A DNA stretch of 64,000 nucleotides from Kandleria vitulina DSM 20405. Its GTDB lineage: Bacteria > Bacillota_I > Bacilli_A > Erysipelotrichales > Coprobacillaceae. The translations under genes and the position numbers were made by a program. Where the stretch lies: assembly GCF_000702065.1 (NCBI RefSeq), contig NZ_JNKN01000008.1, positions 1 to 64,000 on the forward strand. The letters run 5' to 3'. Under the pieces are notes generated by a model. The model was not told the origin of the DNA. It saw nothing but the letters and a program-made list of their open reading frames with translations, and ran no database searches. Below, piece after piece: positions 34,936 through 44,270 of the stretch (positions are counted from its first letter, which is position 1; each line of letters opens with the position of its first letter).

Positions 34936-36450
34936 CTATTCTCCCTTGCTGCGATACTTCTGTGGTGAAAGGCCATAGTATTCTCTAAAGCTTTGACAGA
35001 AGTAAGAAACGTTGCTATAGCCTACTGCTACAGCGATGCTGACAATCTTTTCATGCGTTGTCTCAAGCATCTCCTTAGCTTTTTCCATTCTTACTCGTTT
35101 AATAAATTTACCTAAGTTTTCTCCTGTTTCCTTTTTGAAAATATGAGAAAGGTAGCTTGGGGCAAGATTAACAGCGTTAGCTAATGATTCTACTCCTAAA
35201 TCAAGATTATAGTGATTATAGACATATCTGATAACATCCTTAACTTCACTGTGTGACAATGATTCAGATTTCTCAAATTCTTTTGCTAATAGATCTACAA
35301 ATTCATCCATGATCTGCTTCATTGCCTTAAAGTCAGTTGTACGATAGAATCTGACGATCATCTGATCAAGCATCTTCTCATCAGTATGAGATAATGCCTG
35401 ATAAATATCCTTGATCATACCTGAGAACAGGAATTTCATATAATCATTGGTATAATCATTTTGTGAATAGTAAAGTGCATAAAAGTTTTCAAAGTCTTTC
35501 TTTATTGCATTGATATCTTTAACATGAATATCATGCTTTACTCTTGCAGTGAGTGCTTCTACATCTTCATATGGCTTAATATCAAGTTCTTCTTCTCCAT
35601 CACCCTGATAAATATGTTTATGAGGATGATAATACATTCCTTCAAGAAGATCCTCTAATCTTTCTACTTCTCCTTCAATATCTTCTAATGATGTAATCTT
35701 AGTAGATATCGCAAGATATCCTTTTGTATGATATGTAATCTGCAACATGTTATAGATTTCATGAGCTACTGCATTAAGTTTTTCATTGTCTTCTTCTTCA
35801 AAGAAGAACAGTGATTGAGAAAGATTCAAGTTAAGATAATCAAATGGAATACGAATATGTTTCTTGAAATCTTCCTGAATATCTGGTGATTGATCAAAGA
35901 ATGTACCAGGAAATTCTAGCAATATGATACTGTGATATGGTGCAATATAATCTTCAATTGGCTTTCCATTCAGCTGCTTTTCAATAGCTTTTAAGTTATT
36001 GCCATTTACAAGATTATAAAGGACATGTTCTTTTAATATTTCTTCATGTCTTTGACTTTGTTCAGATCTCTGGTGATCCATATCTACCTGATGAATGACT
36101 TTTTTAATAGTAGACTTAAATTCTTCTGGATTGACTGGTTTTAAAATATATTCCATTACTCCTAAAGATAATGCTTTTTTAGCATATTCAAAATCACTGT
36201 ATCCACTAAATATAGCTATTTTGATATGAGGCTGTATTTTTAATGCTTCTCCAATGAGTTCAATACCATCAATAAATGGCATCTTAATATCTGTTAAAAG
36301 AATATCGATGGGATTGTTTTCAATATAATGGAGTGCTTCTTTTCCGTTCTTTGCTTCTACGATACTTAATTCTTCTTCCATCTGATCTAGAAGGAAATGA
36401 ACACCTTTTCTACCTATCTTTTCATCATCTGCGACCAATACTTTATACAT
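34936..36450 (-). CDS. YesN-type response regulator with AraC DNA-binding domain
   Basis: The 504 residues form a receiver domain (VLVADDEKIGRKG, phospho-acceptor in IDILLTDIKMPFIDG), a long middle region typical of YesN, and a C-terminal AraC pair of HTHs (LGVESLANAVNLAPSYLSHIFKKETGENLGKFIKRVRMEKAKEMLE...GYSNVSYFCQSFREYYGLSPQKYR). It likely activates the malE operon and perhaps the divergent debranching-enzyme gene. It sits 3 nt after a small membrane-protein gene and 2 nt before the kinase. Confidence 0.92.
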   Translation of the reverse strand: MYKVLVADDEKIGRKGVHFLLDQMEEELSIVEAKNGKEALHYIENNPIDILLTDIKMPFIDGIELIGEALKIQPHIKIAIFSGYSDFEYAKKALSLGVMEYILKPVNPEEFKSTIKKVIHQVDMDHQRSEQSQRHEEILKEHVLYNLVNGNNLKAIEKQLNGKPIEDYIAPYHSIILLEFPGTFFDQSPDIQEDFKKHIRIPFDYLNLNLSQSLFFFEEEDNEKLNAVAHEIYNMLQITYHTKGYLAISTKITSLEDIEGEVERLEDLLEGMYYHPHKHIYQGDGEEELDIKPYEDVEALTARVKHDIHVKDINAIKKDFENFYALYYSQNDYTNDYMKFLFSGMIKDIYQALSHTDEKMLDQMIVRFYRTTDFKAMKQIMDEFVDLLAKEFEKSESLSHSEVKDVIRYVYNHYNLDLGVESLANAVNLAPSYLSHIFKKETGENLGKFIKRVRMEKAKEMLETTHEKIVSIAVAVGYSNVSYFCQSFREYYGLSPQKYRSKGE

Positions 36451-36453
36451 AGA

Positions 36454-36948
36454 TTACACCTTCATCACACGATTGTGTCTTTTCTGCAATGCTTCAATGA
36501 GTTCCTGATTACAGTGCATTCTTAGACATGTGTGCATATTGCCTTTCTCTAACATAAATAAATAAATGGGATCAGTGTTTTTCTTTGACTGATATGTTTT
36601 AATCTTATATGAGATATGCTCATATTTTTTATAGAAATGTGGGTTTTCTTTTTCACAATCTATAAGTGTACTTAGATCATAACGCGCTACTTTTTTTCTT
36701 TTTGATAGATTTAAGATGCGATCGATGGCTAAATCATCATCAAGTAGGATATATTCATATTCACTATTAAAGGATTTATGGTAATAATAGCCTAAGATGA
36801 TAAACAACAATGCAACGGGAATAAAGATGGGCACAAATAAGCTATAGAATGATAATACTGCAGCTATAGCTACTAAACCACTAAAGATAAGACGGGATGT
36901 CATTGGGACATCTCTTTCATAATTATATTCTACATAAACGTTATTCAT
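36454..36948 (-). CDS. Small membrane protein (DUF6106-like), first gene of the sensor operon
   Basis: The 164 residues start with a short cytoplasmic part, then two hydrophobic segments (MTSRLIFSGLVAIAAVLSFYSLF, IFIPVALLFIILGYYY), then a soluble domain (EYILLDDDLAIDRILNLSKRKKVARYDLSTLIDC) that resembles small PH-like cytoplasmic domains seen in uncharacterised Firmicutes proteins. Function unknown. It leads the operon with the response regulator and kinase, so it may influence their signalling or simply share the promoter. Confidence 0.7.
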   Translation of the reverse strand: MNNVYVEYNYERDVPMTSRLIFSGLVAIAAVLSFYSLFVPIFIPVALLFIILGYYYHKSFNSEYEYILLDDDLAIDRILNLSKRKKVARYDLSTLIDCEKENPHFYKKYEHISYKIKTYQSKKNTDPIYLFMLEKGNMHTCLRMHCNQELIEALQKRHNRVMKV

Positions 36949-37092
36949 GACATAATCCTCCTTATTATATATTTCATTATAAAAGAGACAAAAATATAAA
37001 CTATATGAATCCTTTTAGATAAATATCACTTTTTTTAGATGCTCTATATTTTTTTAAAAAACTGTTTTATAGTGTGAATGGAGGTAGATGAT

Positions 37093-38943
37093 ATGAAGAG
37101 TAATCTTGACATATTCAACATAAAAGAATGGCTACTCACAAATGGTCTTGGTGGCTATAGTTATATGAGTCTCCCACTTATTAATACTAGCTGTTATCAA
37201 TCATTGATGTGTGTAGCACTTCATACACCGGTGGATCGCTATAGTGTGCTAGAAAATGTAAATGAAGAAGTCATCATTGATAATAATACCTACCTGCTCA
37301 ATGAACATATTGTCAGTGTTGACGTCGAAGATATTGTCACATATACCTTTCAGATTAAAAATATTAGCATCAAAAAAGAAATAGCATATGCCTATGATCA
37401 AAATACTTTAGCTATATCATATCATATCACAAACCCCGGTAAAAAGTTGCAATTATTTGTCTCTCCGGAATTAGCGTTACGTTCTCATCATGAAGGAAAT
37501 CGCCATAAGCCTGAATGTATGGTGACTTCCTATAAAGACACAATCAATATCATTCCTTTAAAACACAAAGAACTTTGTATTTCTATGTCTCTTGAGGATA
37601 GTACGTTTATTCAAAAGGAAACCTGTAAATCCTACCATTACGACTTTGGTGAACTAACTGGGGGTACAGTTAGTGACAAGGTCGTTATTCCAGGTACCTT
37701 TCATATCTCCAATATGGAATCAAGAAGTTATTCTTTTATCTGCAGCCTTGATCTGGAAAATTCTGCCCTTAATGCAAATACCATTATTTTTAATGAAAAG
37801 AGACGTATTAACTCACTTTATCTTGGAAATGACCGTCTCTTAAAACAGCTTTATAAGGCAAGTGACCAGTTTATTGTTAAAAGAGGAGATAGTCATTCTA
37901 TTATTGCCGGATACCCTTGGTTTAATGACTGGGGAAGAGATACCCTTATTTCTCTTGAAGGACTTACTCTCTGTACTGGGCGCTTCCATGATGCTAAAGA
38001 TATTTTATTGACATTTGTTCATCATCTTAAAGATGGACTATGCGTCAATATGTTCACTGATCAAGAACCTCCACTCTACAATACGGTTGATGGCTCACTT
38101 TGGCTTATTCATGCGTGCTATCAATATTTGCTTTATACCAATGACTTCGCTTTTATTCAATCCATCTACCCTGCCTTGAAAACGATTATTTCCCACTATG
38201 TCACAGGCACAAAACATAATATTCATATGTCTGATGACTTCCTCCTTTTCGCAGGCAGCGGTGAAGATCAGATTACCTGGATGGATGTTAGAATTCATGG
38301 AAAGGCTGTCACACCAAGACATGGTAAGCCAGTAGAAGTCAACGCCCTTTGGTATAATGCACTTAAGATTATGAATGTCTTTGCCGGCTTTACCGATAAT
38401 GATCCAAGTTATGATATTATTGCGATTAAGGTGAAAGAGAACTTCGTCAAAGTATTCTTTGATGAACAGCTAGGCTATCTAAAAGATACCGACACAGATC
38501 CCACACTGCGTCCTAATCAGTTATACGCCTTCTCTCTTCCTTTCCCTGTCGCCAATATTTCAATTGCTCGTCGAGCATTCCCTATCATTACTGAAAAGCT
38601 TTATGTTGGGCGTGGCCTTCGTAGTCTTACTCCCGATGATCCTCAATATATAGGCACATATCTAGGCCCACTTGAATCAAGAGATTATGCCTATCATCAA
38701 GGAACATCTTGGGGTTATCTCATTGGTCCCTATATCAGAACCTTCCTAAAACTCAATCATTCTCGTGAAGAAGCACTGAAACTTCTTGACCCGCTTCTTC
38801 AATCAATCAATGAACAGCTGATAGGTGGAATCAATGAAATCTATGATGGCAATGCTCCACATACCGGCAAAGGCTGTGTGAATCAGGCATGGAGTGTAGC
38901 TGAAGTTTTATGTCTTTATCAATCGTTAAGCAAGATGCAATAA
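37093..38943 (+). CDS. Glycogen debranching enzyme, amylo-alpha-1,6-glucosidase (GH133) family
   Basis: This 616-residue protein has an N-terminal glycogen-debranching beta domain (WLLTNGLGGYSYMSLPLINTSCYQSLMCVAL...) and a C-terminal (alpha/alpha)6 domain with the motifs AGYPWFNDWGRDTLISLEGL, NTVDGSLWLIHACYQYL and TWMDVRIHGKAVTPRHGKPVEVNALWYNAL. It removes alpha-1,6 branch glucose from limit dextrins or glycogen in the cytoplasm. ATG at 37093 is chosen because GGAGG lies inside the longer alternative starting at 37078. It is divergent from the sensor operon and followed by the MsmX-type ATPase. Confidence 0.9.
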   Translation: MKSNLDIFNIKEWLLTNGLGGYSYMSLPLINTSCYQSLMCVALHTPVDRYSVLENVNEEVIIDNNTYLLNEHIVSVDVEDIVTYTFQIKNISIKKEIAYAYDQNTLAISYHITNPGKKLQLFVSPELALRSHHEGNRHKPECMVTSYKDTINIIPLKHKELCISMSLEDSTFIQKETCKSYHYDFGELTGGTVSDKVVIPGTFHISNMESRSYSFICSLDLENSALNANTIIFNEKRRINSLYLGNDRLLKQLYKASDQFIVKRGDSHSIIAGYPWFNDWGRDTLISLEGLTLCTGRFHDAKDILLTFVHHLKDGLCVNMFTDQEPPLYNTVDGSLWLIHACYQYLLYTNDFAFIQSIYPALKTIISHYVTGTKHNIHMSDDFLLFAGSGEDQITWMDVRIHGKAVTPRHGKPVEVNALWYNALKIMNVFAGFTDNDPSYDIIAIKVKENFVKVFFDEQLGYLKDTDTDPTLRPNQLYAFSLPFPVANISIARRAFPIITEKLYVGRGLRSLTPDDPQYIGTYLGPLESRDYAYHQGTSWGYLIGPYIRTFLKLNHSREEALKLLDPLLQSINEQLIGGINEIYDGNAPHTGKGCVNQAWSVAEVLCLYQSLSKMQ

Positions 38944-38956
38944 GCATCTTGTTTTT
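38931..38956 (+). terminator. Terminator of the debranching-enzyme gene
   Basis: CAAGATGC and GCATCTTG flank a 5-nt loop that contains part of the stop codon; five T follow. Confidence 0.82.
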
Positions 38957-39036
38957 CTTATATCTTTCTAAAAATACTGATATTTCCCCTTTTTTTATTA
39001 CATGTTATTCTTTTTATATCAAAGGAGAAACTCATT

Positions 39037-40146
39037 ATGGCACAATTATCATTAGAACATATTTATAAGACATATCCTAATGGGTTTGAAGCTGTAAAAG
39101 ACTTCAATCTCGATATCAAAGATAAAGAATTTATTATTTTCGTAGGACCATCAGGATGTGGAAAATCAACAGTATTACGTATGATTGCAGGATTAGAGGA
39201 TATCACTGACGGAACATTAACAATTGGTGATACTATCTGCAATGATGTCGAACCAAAGGATAGAGATATCGCCATGGTCTTCCAGAACTATGCGCTATAT
39301 CCTCATATGACAGTTTATGAAAACATGGCTTTTGCATTAAAGATTGCGAAAGTAGATTCAAAGATCATTGATGAAAAAGTACATGAAGCAGCTAAAATGC
39401 TTGATATCGAAAAACTGTTAGATCGTAAACCAAAAGCATTATCAGGTGGACAAAGACAGCGTGTCGCTATGGGACGTGCAATTGTCAGAAACCCTAAGGT
39501 CTTCTTAATGGATGAACCACTAAGTAACCTTGATGCTAAACTTCGTGTACAGATGCGTGTTGTTATTTCTAAACTTCACCAAAAATTAGGAACAACTTTC
39601 ATCTATGTAACACATGACCAGACAGAAGCCATGACTCTTGGTACACGAATTGTCGTATTAAAAGAAGGTGTTGTTCAGCAGATTGATACACCACAGAATC
39701 TTTATAATAAACCTGCTAACTTATTCGTAGCTGGATTTATTGGATCACCTCAGATGAACTTCTTAAAAGCAAATGTTGTTTTAGAAAAAGATGGTGTTCA
39801 TCTTGTATTAGAAAACGGTGTTAATATCAAAGCTGATGCTGAAAGAGAAAAGAAATTAATGACTGGTGGATATATTGGATCATCTGTCATCTTCGGTATT
39901 AGACCTGAAGATATTTATGATAAAAAATCTTTCGTGGAAGCACATCAGGACACTGCTTTTGATGCACACATTGATGTATATGAAACATTAGGTGCTGAAG
40001 TATATCTCTATTTCAATATTGGAGATACAAAAGTAACTGCCCGTGTTGATCCTACAACTGATGCAAAACAAGGTGAAACAACAACTTTTGCATTGGATCT
40101 TAAGAATTATCATCTATTTAATAAGGATACAGAAATTGCCCTATAA
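39037..40146 (+). CDS. msmX: Multi-sugar ABC transporter ATPase, MsmX/MalK type
   Basis: The 369 residues form an ABC ATPase with Walker A GPSGCGKST, Q-loop QNYALYPHMT, signature LSGGQRQRVAMGRA, Walker B VFLMDEPLSNLDA and switch VTHDQTEAM, followed by an MalK-type OB/TOBE regulatory region (FGIRPEDIYDKKSF). In Firmicutes one such ATPase often serves several sugar transporters lacking their own. The nearby malEFG operon has none, so this is its likely partner. Single gene between terminators. Confidence 0.93.
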   Translation: MAQLSLEHIYKTYPNGFEAVKDFNLDIKDKEFIIFVGPSGCGKSTVLRMIAGLEDITDGTLTIGDTICNDVEPKDRDIAMVFQNYALYPHMTVYENMAFALKIAKVDSKIIDEKVHEAAKMLDIEKLLDRKPKALSGGQRQRVAMGRAIVRNPKVFLMDEPLSNLDAKLRVQMRVVISKLHQKLGTTFIYVTHDQTEAMTLGTRIVVLKEGVVQQIDTPQNLYNKPANLFVAGFIGSPQMNFLKANVVLEKDGVHLVLENGVNIKADAEREKKLMTGGYIGSSVIFGIRPEDIYDKKSFVEAHQDTAFDAHIDVYETLGAEVYLYFNIGDTKVTARVDPTTDAKQGETTTFALDLKNYHLFNKDTEIAL

Positions 40147-40177
40147 GAAAATGTGTTTATCACATTTTCTTTTTTTT
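40146..40177 (+). terminator. Terminator of msmX
   Basis: AGAAAATGTG and CACATTTTCT form a 10-bp stem with a 5-nt loop and eight T after it. Confidence 0.88.
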
Positions 40178-40200
40178 GAACTTAGATTGTAAATTCAATT

Positions 40201-40274
40201 AAAAAAAAGAAGGCTTTCGCCTTCTTCATCTTGAAGATGTTTTTTATTAAAAAATCGCTAACAATGTTAGCGAT
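40201..40274 (-). terminator. Tandem terminators of malQ
   Basis: On the minus strand the first stem (ATCGCTAACA/TGTTAGCGAT, 40254-40274) overlaps the malQ stop and is followed by six T. A second stem (AGAAGGC/GCCTTCT with a 4-nt loop, 40208-40226) is followed by eight T. Confidence 0.8.
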
Positions 40275-41658
40275 CATACTCATTTAATAGTTGTCTAATG
40301 AAACCTAGTTTACTCTCGAACTTATAGAAATCTCTTAATTTCCATTCCCAATTAGGAGAACCTACTGTTCCTGGCGTATTGAGACGACTTTCTCCTCCTA
40401 GGAATATGAAATCCTGCACTGGTATTATGCTTAATATGCAGTCAGAATCAAGCGTGAATCGTAAAATCTTCTCTGGTGCTTTTCCCTTGTAGCGATGAAG
40501 AATACGTCTTACTCGTCTTTTTTCCTTTTTACTTTGGCTATCATACCATCCTTTTACTGAGTCATTATCATGTGTTCCGGTATAAACAATGCAGTATTCA
40601 GGTAATTTAAAATCTTCTTTTTCTTCCTGTTTGCCTAAGCTATATTGTCCAATGCGCATTCCTAATAGATGATAGTGGTCTTTTAATGTTAATACTTCTT
40701 CTCTTAAGTCCCCTAAGTCTTCTGCAATCAGTTTGATATCAGGATAAACCTTAAATAGCTGATCAAAGAAATCATAGCTTGGACCTAATAGCCATTCTCC
40801 ATGACGTGCTGTTTTCTCTTTTGCAGGAATAGACCAGTATGTATCAAAAGCACGGAAATGATCAATACGGATGATATCATAAAGATCTTTATTCCAAGAA
40901 AGACGTTTCATCCAGAACTGGTACCCATCTTTCTTCTGCTTTTCCCAATCATACAATGGGTTTCCCCATAGCTGACCATCCTTGCTGAAGTAATCAGGTG
41001 GTACGCCAGCAACACTTGTTGGATAGCCATCTTCATCTAGAAGAAAATCTTCTCTGCTATAATAAACATCAGCGCTATCTAGTCCTACATACATTGGCAT
41101 ATCTCCAATAATCTGAATGCCTTTCTTATTGGCATATGCTTTAATATCCATCCATTGCTTATAGAATAGATACTGAATAAAGCACTGATATTCTACTTCT
41201 TCTAGATCTTCTTTTTCATTTTTCCATTCTTGCCATGATGAACTATTTTGTTTTTTCATTGTCATAAAGTGAGCATAGTCATCAAGCCAGAAAGCTTTTT
41301 TCTTAAATGCTTCATAGTCTTCATCTTTTTCAAATTTATTATAGGCTTCTCTTAAATATTTTTCTTTCCAGTTTCTTGCACCATCATAATCAATTTTTGT
41401 AGATGAGATATCATAATGAGGCATATCTTCTAAATAAATATAGATTTCATCTCCTGCGAATGATGAATAAGGCTGATATGGTGAATTGCCAAATCCCAAA
41501 GGATTTAATGGCAGTATCTGCCAGTATTTTAATTGTGTTTTACTGATTAAATCAATAAACTTATAGGCTTCCGGACCAAACTCACCTATTCCATGACGGG
41601 AAGGAAGGCTAGCAATTGGCATCAGGATTCCTGCTTCTCTTTGTGTTAATGTAAACAT
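40267..41658 (-). CDS. malQ: 4-alpha-glucanotransferase (amylomaltase, GH77)
   Basis: This 463-residue enzyme transfers alpha-1,4-glucan chains between malto-oligosaccharides and frees glucose. It has the GH77 opening REAGILMPIASLPSRHGIGEFG, the nucleophile motif IIRIDHFRAFDTYWSIPA, acid/base LIAEDLGDL and third acidic residue YTGTHDNDSVKGW. It is the short bacterial form. The ATG at 41658 follows an AGGAGG site; a TTG two codons upstream is less likely. It completes the cytoplasmic maltodextrin set with the debranching enzyme. Confidence 0.95.
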   Translation of the reverse strand: MFTLTQREAGILMPIASLPSRHGIGEFGPEAYKFIDLISKTQLKYWQILPLNPLGFGNSPYQPYSSFAGDEIYIYLEDMPHYDISSTKIDYDGARNWKEKYLREAYNKFEKDEDYEAFKKKAFWLDDYAHFMTMKKQNSSSWQEWKNEKEDLEEVEYQCFIQYLFYKQWMDIKAYANKKGIQIIGDMPMYVGLDSADVYYSREDFLLDEDGYPTSVAGVPPDYFSKDGQLWGNPLYDWEKQKKDGYQFWMKRLSWNKDLYDIIRIDHFRAFDTYWSIPAKEKTARHGEWLLGPSYDFFDQLFKVYPDIKLIAEDLGDLREEVLTLKDHYHLLGMRIGQYSLGKQEEKEDFKLPEYCIVYTGTHDNDSVKGWYDSQSKKEKRRVRRILHRYKGKAPEKILRFTLDSDCILSIIPVQDFIFLGGESRLNTPGTVGSPNWEWKLRDFYKFESKLGFIRQLLNEYDR

Positions 41659-41740
41659 AATCAATCCTCCTGATTCTAATATTAAAACCCCCTTTTTCTT
41701 GTGTAAATGTCACCTAAGAAAATTGATATATATCACAAAA

Positions 41741-41768
41741 AAACAATAGCCTTATTGGGCTATTGTTT
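41741..41768 (-). terminator. Terminator of the DUF975 gene
   Basis: AAACAATAGCC and GGCTATTGTTT pair around a 6-nt loop overlapping the stop codon, with seven T following on the minus strand. Confidence 0.8.
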
Positions 41769-42420
41769 TAAGTGTAACGTATAATTCAGCATCTGAAGCA
41801 CATACGTATGGACTAACAAAGAATACTCCTAATAATCCAAATGTAATTGCTGAACCAAGATACCAAAGAATAAATGATAAATCATAAACGAATGTATCTG
41901 CTTTATGTCCATTCATAATTGATTTAGAGATATCTAATGCCTGTCTCCATTCCAAATCAGGATTTTCTGCTAAAAGATATGGTACAAGACGATATTGATA
42001 AGCCTTAATTATTCCTGGAATAATAAATAATAATGTCCAAAGGAAAGTGAATAGCCCTCTCATAAACATTGTTTTCACAATATTCATATAGTTTGAACGG
42101 AATCCATAAATAAGCGTATCGATTAAGGCTGGTCCTTCTCTATTGTTTAAGAAGAATCTTTTTCCCCCTACTTCGATTACATTAAATACAAAGATACCAA
42201 TGCATAAACCAATAATAGTGCCTAATGTTGCTACCGTGATAAATAAATCAAAAGAAGATGAAATATTGTCTACTACAACATTAGCATCCTGTCCATTTAC
42301 TGAACGTGAACTTAATCCACTTACTAATAATGATAATATAAATGCAACAACTACACATTTCCAGTAGTTTCTAAGGAACGCTGCTTTACCTCGACTTTTG
42401 ATTTCTTTTCTAGACCACAT
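41752..42420 (-). CDS. DUF975 family integral membrane protein
   Basis: The 222 residues begin MWSRKEIKSRGKAAFLRNYWKCVVVAFILSLL, the usual start of DUF975 proteins (RGKKALRGNYWKA-like). About five hydrophobic segments follow, with the family motif RGLFTFLWTLLFIIPGIIKAYQYRLVPYLLAENPDL and a RQALDISKSIMNGHKADTFVYDLSFILWYL segment. Function is not established. GGAGG precedes the start. Confidence 0.88.
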   Translation of the reverse strand: MWSRKEIKSRGKAAFLRNYWKCVVVAFILSLLVSGLSSRSVNGQDANVVVDNISSSFDLFITVATLGTIIGLCIGIFVFNVIEVGGKRFFLNNREGPALIDTLIYGFRSNYMNIVKTMFMRGLFTFLWTLLFIIPGIIKAYQYRLVPYLLAENPDLEWRQALDISKSIMNGHKADTFVYDLSFILWYLGSAITFGLLGVFFVSPYVCASDAELYVTLKTIAQ

Positions 42421-42462
42421 AAAAACCCCTCCTTTTTCTAATACTTATTATAACATGATAAT

Positions 42463-43215
42463 TTAAATATGAAATATGTCTTTAGCATTGTCAAAAGTTT
42501 GTCTTTCTACTTCTTCAATAGAACATTCTTTTAATTCCGCAATCTTTTCTGCAATATAAACAACATTTGCTGGTTCATTTCTTGTTCCTCTTAAAGGTAC
42601 TGGGGCCATATAGGGATCATCAGTTTCAATAAGAAGCTTATCAAGCGGTACATTTTTAGCAACCAGCTTAGGCATTTTAGCATTCTTGAAAGTTACAGGT
42701 CCAGCTAAAGAAATATAGAAGCCCAGCTGAACAAAGCGCATAGCCATCTGGTCACTTCCACTATAGCAATGCATGATTCCTTTACATCCTGATTCTTTTA
42801 GCATATTATAGCAGTCTTCATAGGCATCACGGCAATGAATGACAATGGGAAGATCTAACTCTTTAGCTAATTCAAGATGTTTATTAAAAACACGTTTCTG
42901 TAATTTCTTATCTGTATCATAGTAATAATCTAGACCAATTTCGCCAATAGCGACAACTTCTTCATCTCTTGCAAGAACAGCAATCTCTTTAAAGGCTTCT
43001 TCACTGTAATCTTCACAATCATTTGGAGAAATGCCTACTGTTGCATGAATGCATTCATATTCATGTGCAAGTGCTACTGCTCTTTTTGAAGATGCGAGAT
43101 CATAACCTACAACTGTCATTTCTGTAACATTTTTTTCAAAGCAGTTTTTAATAAGCTGTTCTCTTTCTTCATAAAGATCATCACTATTTAAATGTGTGTG
43201 TGTATTAAAGAACAT
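42463..43215 (-). CDS. tatD: TatD family metal-dependent hydrolase
   Basis: This 250-residue TIM-barrel hydrolase starts MFFNTHTHLNSDDL with the HxH metal motif, and has VAIGEIGLDYYYD with the bridging glutamate, PIVIHCRDAYED and the IETDDPYMAPVP aspartate. TatD proteins act as DNA 3'-exonucleases or deoxyribonucleases and may have roles in D-aminoacyl-tRNA quality control. In Bacillus it lies near rnmV and ksgA; here it follows prs after a terminator. Confidence 0.93.
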   Translation of the reverse strand: MFFNTHTHLNSDDLYEEREQLIKNCFEKNVTEMTVVGYDLASSKRAVALAHEYECIHATVGISPNDCEDYSEEAFKEIAVLARDEEVVAIGEIGLDYYYDTDKKLQKRVFNKHLELAKELDLPIVIHCRDAYEDCYNMLKESGCKGIMHCYSGSDQMAMRFVQLGFYISLAGPVTFKNAKMPKLVAKNVPLDKLLIETDDPYMAPVPLRGTRNEPANVVYIAEKIAELKECSIEEVERQTFDNAKDIFHI

Positions 43216-43234
43216 AATTAATCTCCTTAAGAAA

Positions 43235-43259
43235 AAGTCATATCATTATGATATGACTT
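43235..43259 (-). terminator. Terminator of prs
   Basis: AAGTCATATCA and TGATATGACTT form an 11-bp stem with a 3-nt loop, followed by TTTTTCTT on the minus strand. Confidence 0.8.
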
Positions 43260-43265
43260 CATTCA

Positions 43266-44219
43266 TTATTTCCAGCCGTATCTTAATACTACATCACTGA
43301 CTGGTAAATTATTTTCAATGTTTTCGATTGTATGTGCTAATAAATCAGCAACTGTAACAACCTTGATTTTATCTAACTGTTTTTCTGGTGGAAGTGGAAT
43401 TGTATCTGTTACAACGACTTCCTTAGCATCACAGTTTGCAAGTCTATTAATAGCTGGGCCAGATAATACACCGTGTGTACATGCGATATATACATCTTTA
43501 GCACCCTTCTGTTTTAACATATCAACACCAGCAGTAATTGTTCCACCAGTATCAATCATATCATCAATTAAGATACAGTTCTTGCCTGAAACGTCACCGA
43601 TGATTCCCATAACTTCAGCAACATTTGGTTTAGGTCTTCTCTTGTCAATGATCGCAATTGGACAATCGAAGTATTCAGACATCTGTCTAGCACGTGTAGC
43701 TCCACCGTGGTCTGGAGAGACAACACATAAATCTTCAAGATTCTGATCTTTAAAGTATTTACAAATTAATGGCAATGCCTGCATTTCATCTACAGGAATA
43801 TCAAAGAATCCCTGAATCTGTCTTGCATGAAGATCAATAGTTACAACTCTATTAACACCAGCAACTGTTAATAAGTCAGCAACTAATTTAGATGTAATTG
43901 GCTGTCTTGGTTTAGCTTTTCTATCCTGTCTTGCATATCCAAAGTATGGGATAACAGCTGTGATCTGCTTAGCAGATGCACGTTTTAAAGCATCACATAA
44001 TACTAGGATTTCCATTAAGTTTTCAGTTACAGGATTGCATGTAGACTGTACGATAAATACATCTTTTCCACGTACGGATTCACCGATTTCTACAAGGATT
44101 TCTCCATCTGCGAAGTGATGTACATCACATTTTCCAACTTCTGTACCTAAAATCTTGGCAATATCTTTTGCTAAACCTTGACTTGCTGATAAAGCAAATA
44201 CTGTAATTTTGTTTTTCAT
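43266..44219 (-). CDS. prs: Ribose-phosphate pyrophosphokinase
   Basis: This 317-residue enzyme makes PRPP from ribose 5-phosphate and ATP for nucleotide, histidine, tryptophan and NAD synthesis. It has the FALSASQGLAKDIAKILG start, GESVRGKDVFIVQSTC, the catalytic YARQDRKAKPRQPI flexible loop, VVSPDHGGATRAR and the PRPP-binding motif CILIDDMIDTGGTI. It follows glmU by 51 nt, as in Bacillus. Confidence 0.97.
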   Translation of the reverse strand: MKNKITVFALSASQGLAKDIAKILGTEVGKCDVHHFADGEILVEIGESVRGKDVFIVQSTCNPVTENLMEILVLCDALKRASAKQITAVIPYFGYARQDRKAKPRQPITSKLVADLLTVAGVNRVVTIDLHARQIQGFFDIPVDEMQALPLICKYFKDQNLEDLCVVSPDHGGATRARQMSEYFDCPIAIIDKRRPKPNVAEVMGIIGDVSGKNCILIDDMIDTGGTITAGVDMLKQKGAKDVYIACTHGVLSGPAINRLANCDAKEVVVTDTIPLPPEKQLDKIKVVTVADLLAHTIENIENNLPVSDVVLRYGWK

Positions 44220-44270
44220 TTGTTTGTTTGACCCCTTTAATTAATAAACAATTTTCTTAAATGATGATAG

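Noticed and set aside
44220-44270. Frameshift hiding the rest of GlmU after the stop
   Set aside because: Only 51 nt lie between the stop and prs, too short for the missing 140 or so residues in any frame, so this is a deletion or a short form rather than a simple frameshift.
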